DNA of 64,000 nt from Chloroflexota bacterium. GTDB lineage: Bacteria; Chloroflexota; Anaerolineae; Anaerolineales; Villigracilaceae. The translations under genes were made by a program, and so were the position numbers. Where the stretch lies: the NCBI GenBank assembly GCA_023459215.1, contig JAEWVF010000071.1, positions 30,150 to 94,149 of the forward strand, read 5' to 3'. This document shows, piece by piece, positions 1-10,475 of this stretch; the stretch's first letter is position 1; the number at the start of each line of letters is the position of its first letter. Below the pieces are notes generated by a model. It saw only the letters and a list, made by a program, of their open reading frames with translations, was not told the origin of the DNA and did no database searches.

Positions 1-431
1 CTTGCCAGGCCCTGGCTGGAGGCAGCGAGTCTGCGCCCGAGCCTGCTGCCCCTGTAGAAGAATCCCAGCCAGTTGAAGAAGCCGAACCGACCGAAGCGGT
101 TGAACAGCCCGCCGAAGCTGAAGCCGCCCCGGCTGCCGGACTTGGTTTTGAAACAGAATTTCCTGTTCCCGATGATGCCTCGAACGGTTTCGATCTCGGC
201 GGCGGGATGATTTCCTTCCAGACCGGCTTGTCGATTGAAGACTCACTGGCTTTTTATCGCGATTCGTTTGCTGCCGAAGGTTATACCGAGCGCGAAATCA
301 ATACGGCGATAACGGATACCACCTTCAGCATCGTTTTTGACGGCCACGAAAGCGGTGAAGCCATTGTCGTGCAGGCGGTTGACTTGGGCAGCGGCCTGGT
401 CAACATTACCATTCGTTTTGAAGATGTTTAA
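1..431 (+). CDS. C-terminal part of a secreted or lipid-anchored protein (5' end outside window)
   Basis: Open reading frame entering from the left edge (first full codon at base 3, TGC) and ending with TAA at 429-431. The visible part starts with a Cys, continues as an Ala/Pro/Glu/Val linker of about 50 residues, and ends in a compact domain of about 80 residues that includes the motifs LSIEDSLAFYRDSF and GYTERE. A low-complexity acidic linker followed by a small domain with an FYRD-type helix is typical of extracytoplasmic lipoproteins in Chloroflexota; that the first Cys is a lipobox Cys is only a possibility, because the signal peptide would lie outside the window. Function unknown. Followed directly by a terminator hairpin. 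Confidence 0.65.
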   Translation, partial: CQALAGGSESAPEPAAPVEESQPVEEAEPTEAVEQPAEAEAAPAAGLGFETEFPVPDDASNGFDLGGGMISFQTGLSIEDSLAFYRDSFAAEGYTEREINTAITDTTFSIVFDGHESGEAIVVQAVDLGSGLVNITIRFEDV

Positions 432-450
432 TTTCCTCTGACCGGGAATC

Positions 451-481
451 AAAAACGGGAGCCGCACAGGCTCCCGTTTTT
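451..481. terminator. Bidirectional intrinsic terminator
   Basis: Perfect 13-bp stem (451-463 with 469-481) around a 5-nt loop. The A5 and T5 ends give a U-tract on either strand, so it can serve both the + gene ending at 431 and the - gene ending at 487. Confidence 0.85.
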
Positions 482-486
482 GATTC

Positions 487-912
487 TCATTTCAGTTCGT
501 GGGCCACGATTTCTACTTCTGCTTTTCTCAAAAAGTCGACTGCGTTTTCATCCAGTCGGTAAGCCTGCCCATAAACGATGCGTGCGATGCCAGCGTTGAT
601 CAGCACTTTGGTGCAATTGATACATGGGAAATGGGTCACATAGCAGGTGGAACCTTTGGTCGATACCCCATGCAGCGCAGCCTGGATGATGGCATTGGTT
701 TCAGCATGGATGGTGCGCACGCAATGGCCATCGACCATCAGGTGGCCGGCCTCATCGCAGTGCTCCTGCCCGGCGGGCGAGCCGTTGAATCCGCTGGTCA
801 GAATGCGCTTCTCGCGCACCAGCACGCAGCCGACAAAGGCCCGGTCACAGGTGGAGCGTTCGGAAACTGCGGAAGCGATTTTCATGAAATAGGAATCCCA
901 ATCGGGGCGCAT
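487..912 (-). CDS. dCMP deaminase (zinc-dependent cytidine/deoxycytidylate deaminase family)
   Basis: 141 aa, the usual size for the family. Catalyses deamination of dCMP to dUMP, feeding thymidylate synthesis in the cytoplasm. The zinc and proton-shuttle motif is intact: H69-A-E71 in TIHAETNAI, and C97-x-x-C100 in HFPCINC. The N-terminal segment with GFNGSPAG and the extra Cys/His residues (C52, H57, H63, C64) is characteristic of dCMP deaminases (ComEB-like) rather than free cytidine deaminases. Start ATG at 910-912 preceded on the - strand by an AGGAGA-like site. It converges with the gene to the left; the next - gene ends at 932, so the two may be co-transcribed. Cytosine-type substrates other than dCMP cannot be excluded. 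Confidence 0.85.
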   Translation of the reverse strand: MRPDWDSYFMKIASAVSERSTCDRAFVGCVLVREKRILTSGFNGSPAGQEHCDEAGHLMVDGHCVRTIHAETNAIIQAALHGVSTKGSTCYVTHFPCINCTKVLINAGIARIVYGQAYRLDENAVDFLRKAEVEIVAHELK

Positions 913-931
913 GGACGAATTCTCCTTGACC

Positions 932-1861
932 TTAAGATGCCCACCATTTTAACACGCGCAGGGCGCGCAGGGTGTTCCAGCGGCTGGGCTGCCCGGTTTC
1001 TTCCATATGGAAGTAGACCAGTCCCGGCCAGGGGGTGTTGAGCGGCCAGGTTCCGTTTGCATTTTGTTTGGAGCGCAGCAGTTCGATGGCGTCATTCATG
1101 CGCTCGTCTTTTGGTGCCTTGATACTTTGAAAATAATCGAGTACGCGGATGAAATCGTAACGCCAGCGGGGTGGGAAGTGCATCAGGGTCATTTTATAGT
1201 CAACAACCTCGCCGCTGCGGTGCGATTTGTACAGGCGGTGTTGCAGCAGGAACTCATAGGCTTTGGCGCGAGCCTCGATAACGGCGGACAGGTTTTCGGG
1301 GTGGCGCGCCGCGTACTCATCCAGCCCTTCGAGCACCGAAATGGTGGTGTGAAAGGAAGCATGAGTTGCGCCCTTGATGCGCTCACAGTTCCAGCCGCCG
1401 TCTGGCATTTGTTCGCGCAGTAGGAACTCGAAAACGCTGTGGATGCGCCCATCGGGGTAGTGGAAGTAAGCCAGCAGGGCCAGGATCATGCCATTGATGC
1501 AGGTTTCACTGTGTTTGGCGCTGCGCCATAGGTTGATACCGCCATCGCGCTCCAGCCCGCGTGAGAAGAATTTTTCGCAGCCGCGCAGGGCCTGCGGATT
1601 TTCGGGCGGCAGGCCCAGTTGGCGCAGCAGGAGCAGGGTGTAGGTGGTGCTTTTCCACTTGGGCGAATAGAGGCCGCCGCCCCAGTTTCCTTCATCATCT
1701 TGCTTTGAGAGCAGGCGCGCACCCCAGCCTTCAGTTGCGATGCGGGCGCGTTCGGCCTGGAATTCCTGGGTGGGGGCGTTGGATAGGTCTCGAAGTACCT
1801 GCCAGCGAATCGCTGGATCGCCTTGCAAAAGCCATCGGATGGTTTCTGAGTGTATTTCCAT
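932..1861 (-). CDS. Prenyltransferase/squalene-oxidase repeat-like protein of unknown function
   Basis: About 309 aa from the ATG at 1859-1861 (a longer frame to 1957 exists, but it would overlap the RBS region of the divergent gene at 1975 and encodes no recognisable extension). All-alpha protein with repeated QW-like segments: DDEGNWGGG, MPDGGWNCER and NANGTWPL, spaced as in the alpha-alpha barrels of terpene cyclases and protein prenyltransferases. The DxDD or QW catalytic set of true squalene-hopene cyclases is not visible, and the length is half that of SHC. Such single-barrel proteins are common in Chloroflexota and have no assigned reaction. Divergent from the KAS III-like gene, with 113 bp between the two starts. 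Confidence 0.65.
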   Translation of the reverse strand: MEIHSETIRWLLQGDPAIRWQVLRDLSNAPTQEFQAERARIATEGWGARLLSKQDDEGNWGGGLYSPKWKSTTYTLLLLRQLGLPPENPQALRGCEKFFSRGLERDGGINLWRSAKHSETCINGMILALLAYFHYPDGRIHSVFEFLLREQMPDGGWNCERIKGATHASFHTTISVLEGLDEYAARHPENLSAVIEARAKAYEFLLQHRLYKSHRSGEVVDYKMTLMHFPPRWRYDFIRVLDYFQSIKAPKDERMNDAIELLRSKQNANGTWPLNTPWPGLVYFHMEETGQPSRWNTLRALRVLKWWAS

Positions 1862-1974
1862 AACAAAATTATACCTGTCCTGGCTACAGAAAGCTGTTTT
1901 TGAGAACCGCCTTGCCGAGGACGGGGTTGTAACATCCAAATTTGTAATGAATAGCAAGTTCTAAGGAGACAAAA

Positions 1975-3222
1975 ATGAGTGAAAATACCCAACCTGTTCT
2001 GCCCTCGTTTTACGAGCGGCCTAATGTTGAAAACGACATCCTGCCTGTTGCGCAAGGCGTCCAGATCGGTATCGAGCGTGTAGCCAATAGCGCCCTGGGT
2101 CTGGGTGGAGCCTATGGCGGCTGGGGCGACAATTATGACAACCAGACCCTGCCCGGTTTTGTGGGCAGCCGCCTGGGCGAAGAATTGCCTGAAACAGAAG
2201 TGATGAACCTCGGTGAATTGGGCTTCCACCACCGTATGCATGTCCCGAACTTGAGTGACACCGAACACCTCGGAGTGGAGTTGGAAGTCGGTGCGCGATT
2301 GATTCGCGCTGCTGCGGAAGCCAATGGCTGGCAGCCCAAAGATGTGGACGGTTTGCTGGTTGGTATGAGTGCGCCAGTTTCCGAAGATTATGTCGCCCAG
2401 ATCGCCCGCCGGGCCGGGATGCGCGAGGACGCGCTCAAAGTCAGCGTTCACAAGGCCTGCGATGGTTCGATGGGCGCGCTCAACCTGGCGTTGAACCCGC
2501 AATTGGCCATCCCTGGCGGGATGAATGTGGCCGAGGAACTGGCCGGGAAAAAGGTGCTCATCGGCGGCATCGAGGGTTTGAGCCGTTTTACCAGTCACGC
2601 CCGCGACAAGAATGCCCTGCAATTGTTTGGCAATGGCATGGGCTTGTTTGGCGTTGTGCCGGGCGAGAATATCAAACTCCTGGCGGGCAGGAGCCATGAA
2701 AATTATGATGATGAAGGCCTGTTGCAGGTGCGCATGTATTATCCGCACTCGAAAGAAATAGTCCCCGGTAAATCCCTGCTTGAAATCCAGCAGGAGGGTG
2801 GCAGCCACATCCGTGTGGCCGGGATGATGCACGAACCCCAGGATGGCCTGCCGATTGTCATGGCGGGCTTGATGGGCATGGTCAAACTCTTTGTGCGCAG
2901 CGGCGTTGAAGTGGTCAGCGATGTTCATCAACAGTACCAGGCTTTGATGGAAAAACTCGGCCAGTCGGGACGCTCGATCAATGTGGCGATTGCCCACCAT
3001 GCCAACTACAAGATTAACCTGCTCAAAGCCAAACAACTGGTTAAAGAGGGCATTAGCTTCCCGATGCCCTGGCTGCTGCATGATTTTGGCAACGTCAGCG
3101 CGGCCTCCTGCGCGATTGCCTTCCTGCGCCAGTTGAAAGAAATCAACCCCGGCGACCATGTCCTGTTCGATGGTTTTGGCGCGGGAACGTATTATGATGT
3201 TATGGCGGTTTCGATGGGCTAA
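1975..3222 (+). CDS. 3-oxoacyl-ACP synthase III-like (KAS III / thiolase-fold) protein
   Basis: 415 aa, thiolase fold. The KAS III catalytic triad can be placed: Cys162 in HKACDGSMG, His341 in AHHANYK and Asn373 in FGNVSAAS. The family condenses an acyl-CoA starter with an acceptor, typically malonyl-ACP, or makes related C-C/C-O bonds. At 415 aa it is longer than FabH (about 320 aa), with an N-terminal extension of about 50 residues and an inserted loop, so it is better called a KAS III-family protein than FabH. Start supported by a strong RBS (AAGGAGA at 1961-1967). No other fatty-acid genes are nearby, so substrate and pathway are open. A strong terminator follows at 3253. Confidence 0.75.
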   Translation: MSENTQPVLPSFYERPNVENDILPVAQGVQIGIERVANSALGLGGAYGGWGDNYDNQTLPGFVGSRLGEELPETEVMNLGELGFHHRMHVPNLSDTEHLGVELEVGARLIRAAAEANGWQPKDVDGLLVGMSAPVSEDYVAQIARRAGMREDALKVSVHKACDGSMGALNLALNPQLAIPGGMNVAEELAGKKVLIGGIEGLSRFTSHARDKNALQLFGNGMGLFGVVPGENIKLLAGRSHENYDDEGLLQVRMYYPHSKEIVPGKSLLEIQQEGGSHIRVAGMMHEPQDGLPIVMAGLMGMVKLFVRSGVEVVSDVHQQYQALMEKLGQSGRSINVAIAHHANYKINLLKAKQLVKEGISFPMPWLLHDFGNVSAASCAIAFLRQLKEINPGDHVLFDGFGAGTYYDVMAVSMG

Positions 3223-3252
3223 GCGCTTGCGCTTGTAGCTGTATGTGTTTGA

Positions 3253-3284
3253 ACGCAGGGAAAACAAAGCTGTTTTCCCTGCGT
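3253..3284 (+). terminator. Intrinsic terminator of the KAS III-like gene
   Basis: Perfect 14-bp stem (3253-3266 with 3271-3284), 4-nt loop, followed by TTTATTTTTCC. It overlaps the 5' part of the longer frame that opens at 3245, arguing that the next gene really starts at 3350. Confidence 0.85.
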
Positions 3285-3337
3285 TTTATTTTTCCTTTTC
3301 TGCGCATTTGCGGGCATACTTATGCCCGCGAACATAC

Positions 3338-3343
3338 TATAAT
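3338..3343 (+). promoter_or_regulatory. -10 box of the MalT-like regulator (probable leaderless start)
   Basis: TATAAT ends 6 nt before the ATG at 3350, so transcription would begin at or next to the start codon. No clear -35 hexamer at the usual distance. Confidence 0.5.
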
Positions 3344-3349
3344 CAGGAT

Positions 3350-6037
3350 ATGTTGCCGCTCTTGCGCACCAAAACCACGCTGCCTCCTGCGCCTCCCCGT
3401 TCGGTGGAGCGCCCGCGCTTGTTGGAGCGGATGATGGCGGGAAGCCAGCGCGCCCTGACCGTTATCGCTGCCCCGGCGGGATTCGGCAAAACGACCCTGG
3501 CTGCCGCCTGGGCGCGGATGCGCGCCATGCCCGTTGCCTGGCTCTCGCTCCAACCTGCCGACCGGCCCCGTGAACGTTTGCTGGCCTACGTGGTCCAGGC
3601 GCTTCAGGCAATTAATCCCTACCTCGGGCAAACCAGCCTGGCGCTTTTGCAGGGCGGCTCCCCGGATGGCGCGTTGTATGCCCTGTTGAACGATCTGGCC
3701 GAAGTCCCGCGCGATTTTGCCCTGATTCTGGACGATTACCATAGCGTTGAAACTCCCGAATCGAACGAGATTCTTAATTTCCTGCTTGAAAACCGGCCAA
3801 CATCCTTCCATCTGATTTTGACCACCCGCACTGCGCCTGGGCTTAATCTTGTCCGCTTGCGCGCCCTCGACCAGTTGACCGAGATTACCGCGTCTGACTT
3901 GCGCTTTACTGTGCCTGAAGTGGGCGCTTTTGTCGAGACCAGCCTCGATTTGCGCCTGCCCGCAGAAGCCACTGCGCGGCTGAATGAGTCTACCGAAGGG
4001 TGGGCCGTGGGGCTGCAACTGGCGGCCCTGGCTCTGGCCCGCCAGCCGGAAGCCTGGCGGGCCCTGGCTGGGCAGGAGCATATCTTCGATTACCTGGCTG
4101 AAGAAGTTCTGCGCCGTGAATCGCCCGAAGTGCAGGAATTTCTCAAGGTTACAGCCTTATTTGACCGTTTCTGTGCAGCTCAAATCGCTTTTATTCTGCA
4201 ATCCACGAATTCGGGATTAGCGGTTGTTCCTCAGCCTGCCGTTTCCACGCCGGCCTCGGTGGGCGAACTCCTGGCCTATGTTGATCGCGCCAACTTGTTC
4301 CTTGCTCCTTTGGACGCCACCTGGTTCCGCTATCATGCCTTGTTTGCCGATTTTCTGCGCAAGCAAACCACCCCCGAGCAGGTGGCTCCGTTCTACCAGG
4401 CTGCTTCCGAGTGGTTCGAGCAAAACGGCTTGCTCGATGACGCCATCCACTATGCCACTCATGCCGCCGATTATGAACGCGCTGCCGACCTGCTCGAAAT
4501 CCATTACCGCGACTTGATCCTGCGCGGCGAACAGGCTGCCATCGGTGAGTGGATCGCCTGCCTGCCGCCAGGTTTGCTCGAAGCTCATCCGCGCCTGTGG
4601 TTGGCCCAGGGCTGGGCCAGCATCATCGGGCTTGATTCTGGCCGTGCCCTTGAATGCGTTGCCCGGGCCGAGTCGCTGCTGCCGGCTGGTGAAGCGCACG
4701 ATAACTTGCGTGGCGAGGCCAAAGCCTTGCGCATTTTGGGAAAAATTTTTGGCGGGCAGGTCGCCGCTGCCGATGAAATATCTGATGCCTTCATTCTCTT
4801 GTCAGAAAAAGACGATTTCCTGCACAGCCTGCTGCACTTCAACCTCGGATTGCATCATGTCATGGAAGGCCAGACCGCCCAGGCGGTGGATGCCTTTACC
4901 GAAACCCTGCGTTTGACAGCCAGTTTCAACCTGCCGCTGGTGCGGATTGTCGCCGGAGTGCAGCTTGGCGAAACCCGCCAGATGCGCGGGGCGTTGGGCC
5001 TGGCCGAACGTGGTTTCCAGCAGGTTATTAAATATGCTCGCGAAACGCTGGGCGAGCATACCTTCCTGCTTGGCATGCCCTACATCAGTTATGCTGAATT
5101 GTTGCGTGAGCAAAATCGTTTTGACGAGGCGCTGCGCTATGCTGAACAAGGTATTGCCTACTGCCACACCTGGCAGCCTGTCGCCAGCATGGATGGCCAT
5201 ATCACCCTCGCCCGCCTGTTCGCCGCCCAAAAACGCTGGGATGAAGCCCTGGTGCACCTCGAAAGCGCCATGAGCGAGGCCGAAACCAGCGTTTCGGTGC
5301 TCGACGATGCCTTTATCGCCATCCAACTGACCCGCCTGGCGCTCTCGCAGGGCGACTTGTCGCGCGCCGAACAACTCATCAGTGCCTATGAGTTGGATCA
5401 GGTCGGCGAAAAAGCCTACTACCATTTGTGGGAATGGACCCAACTGGTGCTTTTGCGCGCCAAAGTGGCCGGACTCGCCACCGACCCGGCGCCCGCCTTG
5501 CCGTTAATCGAGACTTTATCCACCCTGATTGTGGAAGCCGAACGCCGCGAGCGGGTCACCTCCGTGATCGAGGGCCTGATTCTGCGCTCTCACGCATTTC
5601 ATGTCGCCTCGCGCCACTCCGACGCCGCTGAAAGTCTCTCCCATGCCCTGACTCTCGGCGCCCAGGGCGGCTACCTGCGTATTTTTGCCGATGAGGGCCA
5701 ATCCTTGTTGCACCTGCTCGAACAATACCGCGCCCAACTCCACGTTCCGCACTCTTACCTCGAACAAATCGTTGGCATTATGCGCCGCGAAGCCCAATCC
5801 CCGCTTCCCCAGTCTCCCAACCTTCAACCTGGAACCTTCAACTTAAATCTCACCCGCCGCGAACTCGACATCCTGACCCTGCTGGCCGCTGGCAAAAGCA
5901 ACCAGGACATTGCCGCCGAGCGCGTGCTGACCGTCAACACCGTCAAAAAGCATGTTGCCAACATTCTCTCCAAACTGGGCGTCGCCAACCGCACCCAGGC
6001 GGTCATGCTGGCGAGAAAACAGGGTTGGATTGAGTAG
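3350..6037 (+). CDS. MalT-like LuxR-family ATP-dependent transcription regulator
   Basis: 895 aa from ATG 3350; the frame is open to 3245, but that stretch contains the upstream terminator. Layout: STAND NTPase with Walker A APAGFGKTT near residue 40 and Walker B ALILDDYH near residue 130; winged-helix and TPR-like helical repeats in the middle (about 340-780); C-terminal LuxR HTH (LTRRELDILTLLAAGKS, followed by NTVKKHVANILSKLG). The MalT class is an ATP- and inducer-gated activator that oligomerises and recruits RNA polymerase. The inducer cannot be deduced. Near the C-terminus a short Pro/Gln-rich stretch (about residue 810-830) separates sensor and HTH. Single-gene unit; the HEPN/MNT pair follows 59 bp downstream. 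Confidence 0.85.
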   Translation: MLPLLRTKTTLPPAPPRSVERPRLLERMMAGSQRALTVIAAPAGFGKTTLAAAWARMRAMPVAWLSLQPADRPRERLLAYVVQALQAINPYLGQTSLALLQGGSPDGALYALLNDLAEVPRDFALILDDYHSVETPESNEILNFLLENRPTSFHLILTTRTAPGLNLVRLRALDQLTEITASDLRFTVPEVGAFVETSLDLRLPAEATARLNESTEGWAVGLQLAALALARQPEAWRALAGQEHIFDYLAEEVLRRESPEVQEFLKVTALFDRFCAAQIAFILQSTNSGLAVVPQPAVSTPASVGELLAYVDRANLFLAPLDATWFRYHALFADFLRKQTTPEQVAPFYQAASEWFEQNGLLDDAIHYATHAADYERAADLLEIHYRDLILRGEQAAIGEWIACLPPGLLEAHPRLWLAQGWASIIGLDSGRALECVARAESLLPAGEAHDNLRGEAKALRILGKIFGGQVAAADEISDAFILLSEKDDFLHSLLHFNLGLHHVMEGQTAQAVDAFTETLRLTASFNLPLVRIVAGVQLGETRQMRGALGLAERGFQQVIKYARETLGEHTFLLGMPYISYAELLREQNRFDEALRYAEQGIAYCHTWQPVASMDGHITLARLFAAQKRWDEALVHLESAMSEAETSVSVLDDAFIAIQLTRLALSQGDLSRAEQLISAYELDQVGEKAYYHLWEWTQLVLLRAKVAGLATDPAPALPLIETLSTLIVEAERRERVTSVIEGLILRSHAFHVASRHSDAAESLSHALTLGAQGGYLRIFADEGQSLLHLLEQYRAQLHVPHSYLEQIVGIMRREAQSPLPQSPNLQPGTFNLNLTRRELDILTLLAAGKSNQDIAAERVLTVNTVKKHVANILSKLGVANRTQAVMLARKQGWIE

Positions 6038-6084
6038 CGTGCCTGGAGATGTTGTGATCGTACAAATCCCCCATCGTTTTGGGT

Positions 6085-6090
6085 TATACT
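6085..6090 (+). promoter_or_regulatory. -10 box of the first HEPN/MNT operon (probable leaderless start)
   Basis: TATACT ends 6 nt before the ATG at 6097. No -35 match at the expected place. Confidence 0.4.
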
Positions 6091-6096
6091 TAAATT

Positions 6097-6495
6097 ATGA
6101 CCGACATCAAAGATAACTACCGGTTATACATGGAACATGCCCATGAAATGCTTGAGGTTGCCAGGGAAAACGTCGGCAATGACCGTTATAGTTCGGCTTG
6201 CAACCGCGCCTATTATGGTTGTTTCTATGCTGCCAGCGCCCTGCTGTTTTCAAAAGGCTTATCGTTTGGCAAACATTCAGCGGTGATCGCTGCTTTTCGC
6301 CAGCACTTTATCAAAACCGGTGAATTTGATGTCAGGTGGAGCAAAACCTACGAGTTGATTATGACCAGCCGTCAGATTGGCGATTATGAATTGAATTTAA
6401 GCATCGAAAAAGAACAAGCCGAACAAATGGTTTTGGAAGCTGGTAATTTTATCCAGGAGGTGGAGGCATGGCTGATCAAGCACCACTTACTTTAA
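6097..6495 (+). CDS. HEPN domain protein (toxin-side component of a HEPN/MNT pair)
   Basis: 132 aa, all-alpha. Conserved HEPN core of the COG1895/PF05168 type: CNRAYYGCFYAASALL, then GKHSAVIAAFRQHF and KTGEFD. HEPN proteins paired with MNT nucleotidyltransferases form toxin-antitoxin systems in which the HEPN partner is an RNase or RNase-like toxin and MNT modifies it (HepT/MntA paradigm). The canonical R-x4-6-H RNase motif is not present in its usual C-terminal place, so nuclease activity is uncertain. The 3' end overlaps the MNT gene by 28 bp, a sign of translational coupling. A paralogous pair lies at 14255-14988. Confidence 0.8.
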   Translation: MTDIKDNYRLYMEHAHEMLEVARENVGNDRYSSACNRAYYGCFYAASALLFSKGLSFGKHSAVIAAFRQHFIKTGEFDVRWSKTYELIMTSRQIGDYELNLSIEKEQAEQMVLEAGNFIQEVEAWLIKHHLL

Positions 6496-6827
6496 ACCTG
6501 GCAGTGAACGAAAAAACAGCTCTTGAAACGTTACTGACTCGTGTTCGGGAACAATTTGGCGGCCAGGTTTTGCGCGCTGCCTTATTCGGCTCTAAAGCGC
6601 GTGGTGATGCGAATGCGGATTCGGACGTAGACCTGTTGCTGATTGTGACCGATGACCGCTGGAAATTCCAGCAACCCTTGATTGAAATCGGCGCAGAAGT
6701 TGGCCTGGAATATGATGTTGTATTCGATTTACGGATCATTAGCGAACAGCGCTGGATATACCTGGAAAGCATACAGGCGGGGTTGTATCGAAACATCAAA
6801 CGCGATTCCATTCCGCTGGCGGGATGA
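6468..6827 (+). CDS. MNT-family nucleotidyltransferase (antitoxin-side component)
   Basis: 119 aa. Minimal nucleotidyltransferase with the active-site signature GSKARGDANADSDVDLLL (G-S-x10-D-x-D) and a later carboxylate in EYDVVFDLR that fits the third metal ligand, so all catalytic elements look intact. Known MntA-type proteins transfer AMP to the HEPN partner and neutralise it. Start at 6468 is preceded by a strong GGAGGTGGAGG site inside the upstream gene. Operon of two genes, closed by the terminator at 6867. Confidence 0.8.
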   Translation: MADQAPLTLNLAVNEKTALETLLTRVREQFGGQVLRAALFGSKARGDANADSDVDLLLIVTDDRWKFQQPLIEIGAEVGLEYDVVFDLRIISEQRWIYLESIQAGLYRNIKRDSIPLAG

Positions 6828-6866
6828 GAACACCCGGTTCCAATATCGCAGATTCCCAAAATTAAC

Positions 6867-6909
6867 AAATCAGCCCCCGTCCGAACTTGATGCGGACGGG
6901 GGCTGATTT
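6867..6909. terminator. Bidirectional intrinsic terminator
   Basis: Perfect 17-bp stem (6867-6883 with 6893-6909) with a 9-nt loop, A/T-rich ends on both sides. It lies between the convergent MNT gene (ends 6827) and the M23 peptidase gene (ends 6911). Confidence 0.85.
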
Positions 6910-6910
6910 A

Positions 6911-7840
6911 TTATTGTCCAGTATGTTGAACCAAATCTCCGGTGGCGATGGCTTTCTCGCCTTCAACGCGGTAGCCGCCTGCGGGCATCGGCGGGCCGTC
7001 ATGGCCGCGGAAGTAGAGCGGCAGGCCTTCCGCAAAGTTGAGCGGGTAAACGGTCGGATCCTGGCGTTGATGGTGAATGTGGATGTGCGGCTCGCTGGTA
7101 TTGCCGGAGTTCCCGCACTGACCGATAACCTGCCCCTCGGTGACGGTCTCGCCTGTTTTGACGGTCACACTGCCGTTTTTCAGGTGCGCGATCACCAGGT
7201 AGGTGCCGGTTTCTTCCATCCGAATCATAACGTGATTGCCGGTTGGCGCAATCGTGTTGTTCGATGGTACGCCGGGTGTTGCATCCGGCTCGCCATCGTG
7301 GGCCGAGACAACATAGCCTGAAATCGGGGCGACGACCGGAATGCCGTAACAGCCATAATCTTCCAGGTTGGGGCTGCCGGAGAAATAAGGCGCGACCAGC
7401 AAGTCATACGCCCAACGCTGATCGGGGTAGGCGGCGTGATAATTTTTCTCGACATTGTCCCCGCCCCAGATGACCTGTAGCGGCCCATCGGCCGGGAGTC
7501 GGACGGTGGCCGAGGGGCTGGTTGTTTCCAGCGAGGCGGGATAAGCAACCGGCACGAACCAGAAAACCAGCGGGGAGAGACTGAGCAGCGCCGCCAGCCC
7601 GGTCGCCAGCAGGGCTTTGCTGCGGCGCTTGCGGACGAGGGCGTACACCGCCACCGTTATCAACGAAATCAGCCCCAGGACCGGTGGAACCAGTTGCAGC
7701 AAGTACCAGGCCGAAATCCTGGTGATCCCGCCAGCGAAAAACATGCCGAGCAGGCTGACAAAAGATAGAAGCATCAGCACAAGCGGCGTCCAACGCAGGA
7801 TAGTCCACAATCGGGACGGTTGGGTGGGTGTTTGATCCAT
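6911..7840 (-). CDS. Membrane-anchored M23-family metallopeptidase
   Basis: 309 aa. N-terminal half contains three to four hydrophobic segments (about residues 15-35, 43-65, 75-95), so the protein is membrane-bound. The C-terminal half (about 125-290) is a LytM/M23 fold: first zinc ligands in YHAAYPDQRWAYD, then IAHLKNGS, then SEPHIHIHHQ with the H-x-H motif. The glycine-rich VKTGETVTEGQVIGQCGNSG loop before the HxH is typical. M23 enzymes cut peptide cross-links in murein, or act as inactive scaffolds; the ligands appear present here. Mono- or dicistronic with the GH51 gene to the right (75 bp between them). Confidence 0.8.
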   Translation of the reverse strand: MDQTPTQPSRLWTILRWTPLVLMLLSFVSLLGMFFAGGITRISAWYLLQLVPPVLGLISLITVAVYALVRKRRSKALLATGLAALLSLSPLVFWFVPVAYPASLETTSPSATVRLPADGPLQVIWGGDNVEKNYHAAYPDQRWAYDLLVAPYFSGSPNLEDYGCYGIPVVAPISGYVVSAHDGEPDATPGVPSNNTIAPTGNHVMIRMEETGTYLVIAHLKNGSVTVKTGETVTEGQVIGQCGNSGNTSEPHIHIHHQRQDPTVYPLNFAEGLPLYFRGHDGPPMPAGGYRVEGEKAIATGDLVQHTGQ

Positions 7841-7915
7841 GGTTCCTCCTCAGGGTAGGCAAAGACGCGTTGGCAAAATCTACGGAAGAAGGGGACGAAA
7901 GTCGCAGCGCCGCGG

Positions 7916-9462
<1,547 letters not shown>

Positions 9463-9649
9463 GGTGCCCTGATTTTGCCATAAAGTGGGCAAAGTAACGT
9501 AACGGGAATAAAAATACTCCTTTTCTACTCCTTTCGAGCGCCGACAAAAGACTCCTTGGAGCGTATCCTTGAGAAAAAGATGTTGCCGGGAAGTTCGTTT
9601 TTCGAATTGCGAATTGCTATTCACGAACCCCGCCATTGAAAGGACACTT

Positions 9650-10339
<690 letters not shown>

Positions 10340-10346
10340 AACCTAC

Positions 10347-10452
10347 CGCCCTGAGCGGAGTAACGAGCATAGCGAGGAGCGCAGTCGAAGGGCGCTTAAC
10401 CGCCAAAATGCTCTTCGACTACAGCCGCACAGAACGCGGCTTCCGCTCAGAG
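10347..10452. repeat. Dispersed palindromic repeat, family B
   Basis: Starts CCCTGAGCGGAG and ends with the imperfect inverse (TTCCGCTCAGAG); carries internal AGTCGAAGGGCG / CTCTTCGACTAC arms. Related copies at 12865-12988 and 47326-47390. Sits between ATPase and permease genes without breaking them. Confidence 0.65.
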
Positions 10453-10475
10453 CAAGGAAGCAAAGGTAAATTATT

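Noticed and set aside
1486..3267. 593-codon open frame on the - strand
   Set aside because: It lies opposite the KAS III-like gene, which has intact catalytic motifs and a strong RBS; the - frame has low-complexity His/Gln/Arg content typical of antisense frames in GC-rich genes.
4217..5827. Several - strand frames of 80-210 codons
   Set aside because: All are antisense to the MalT-like regulator.
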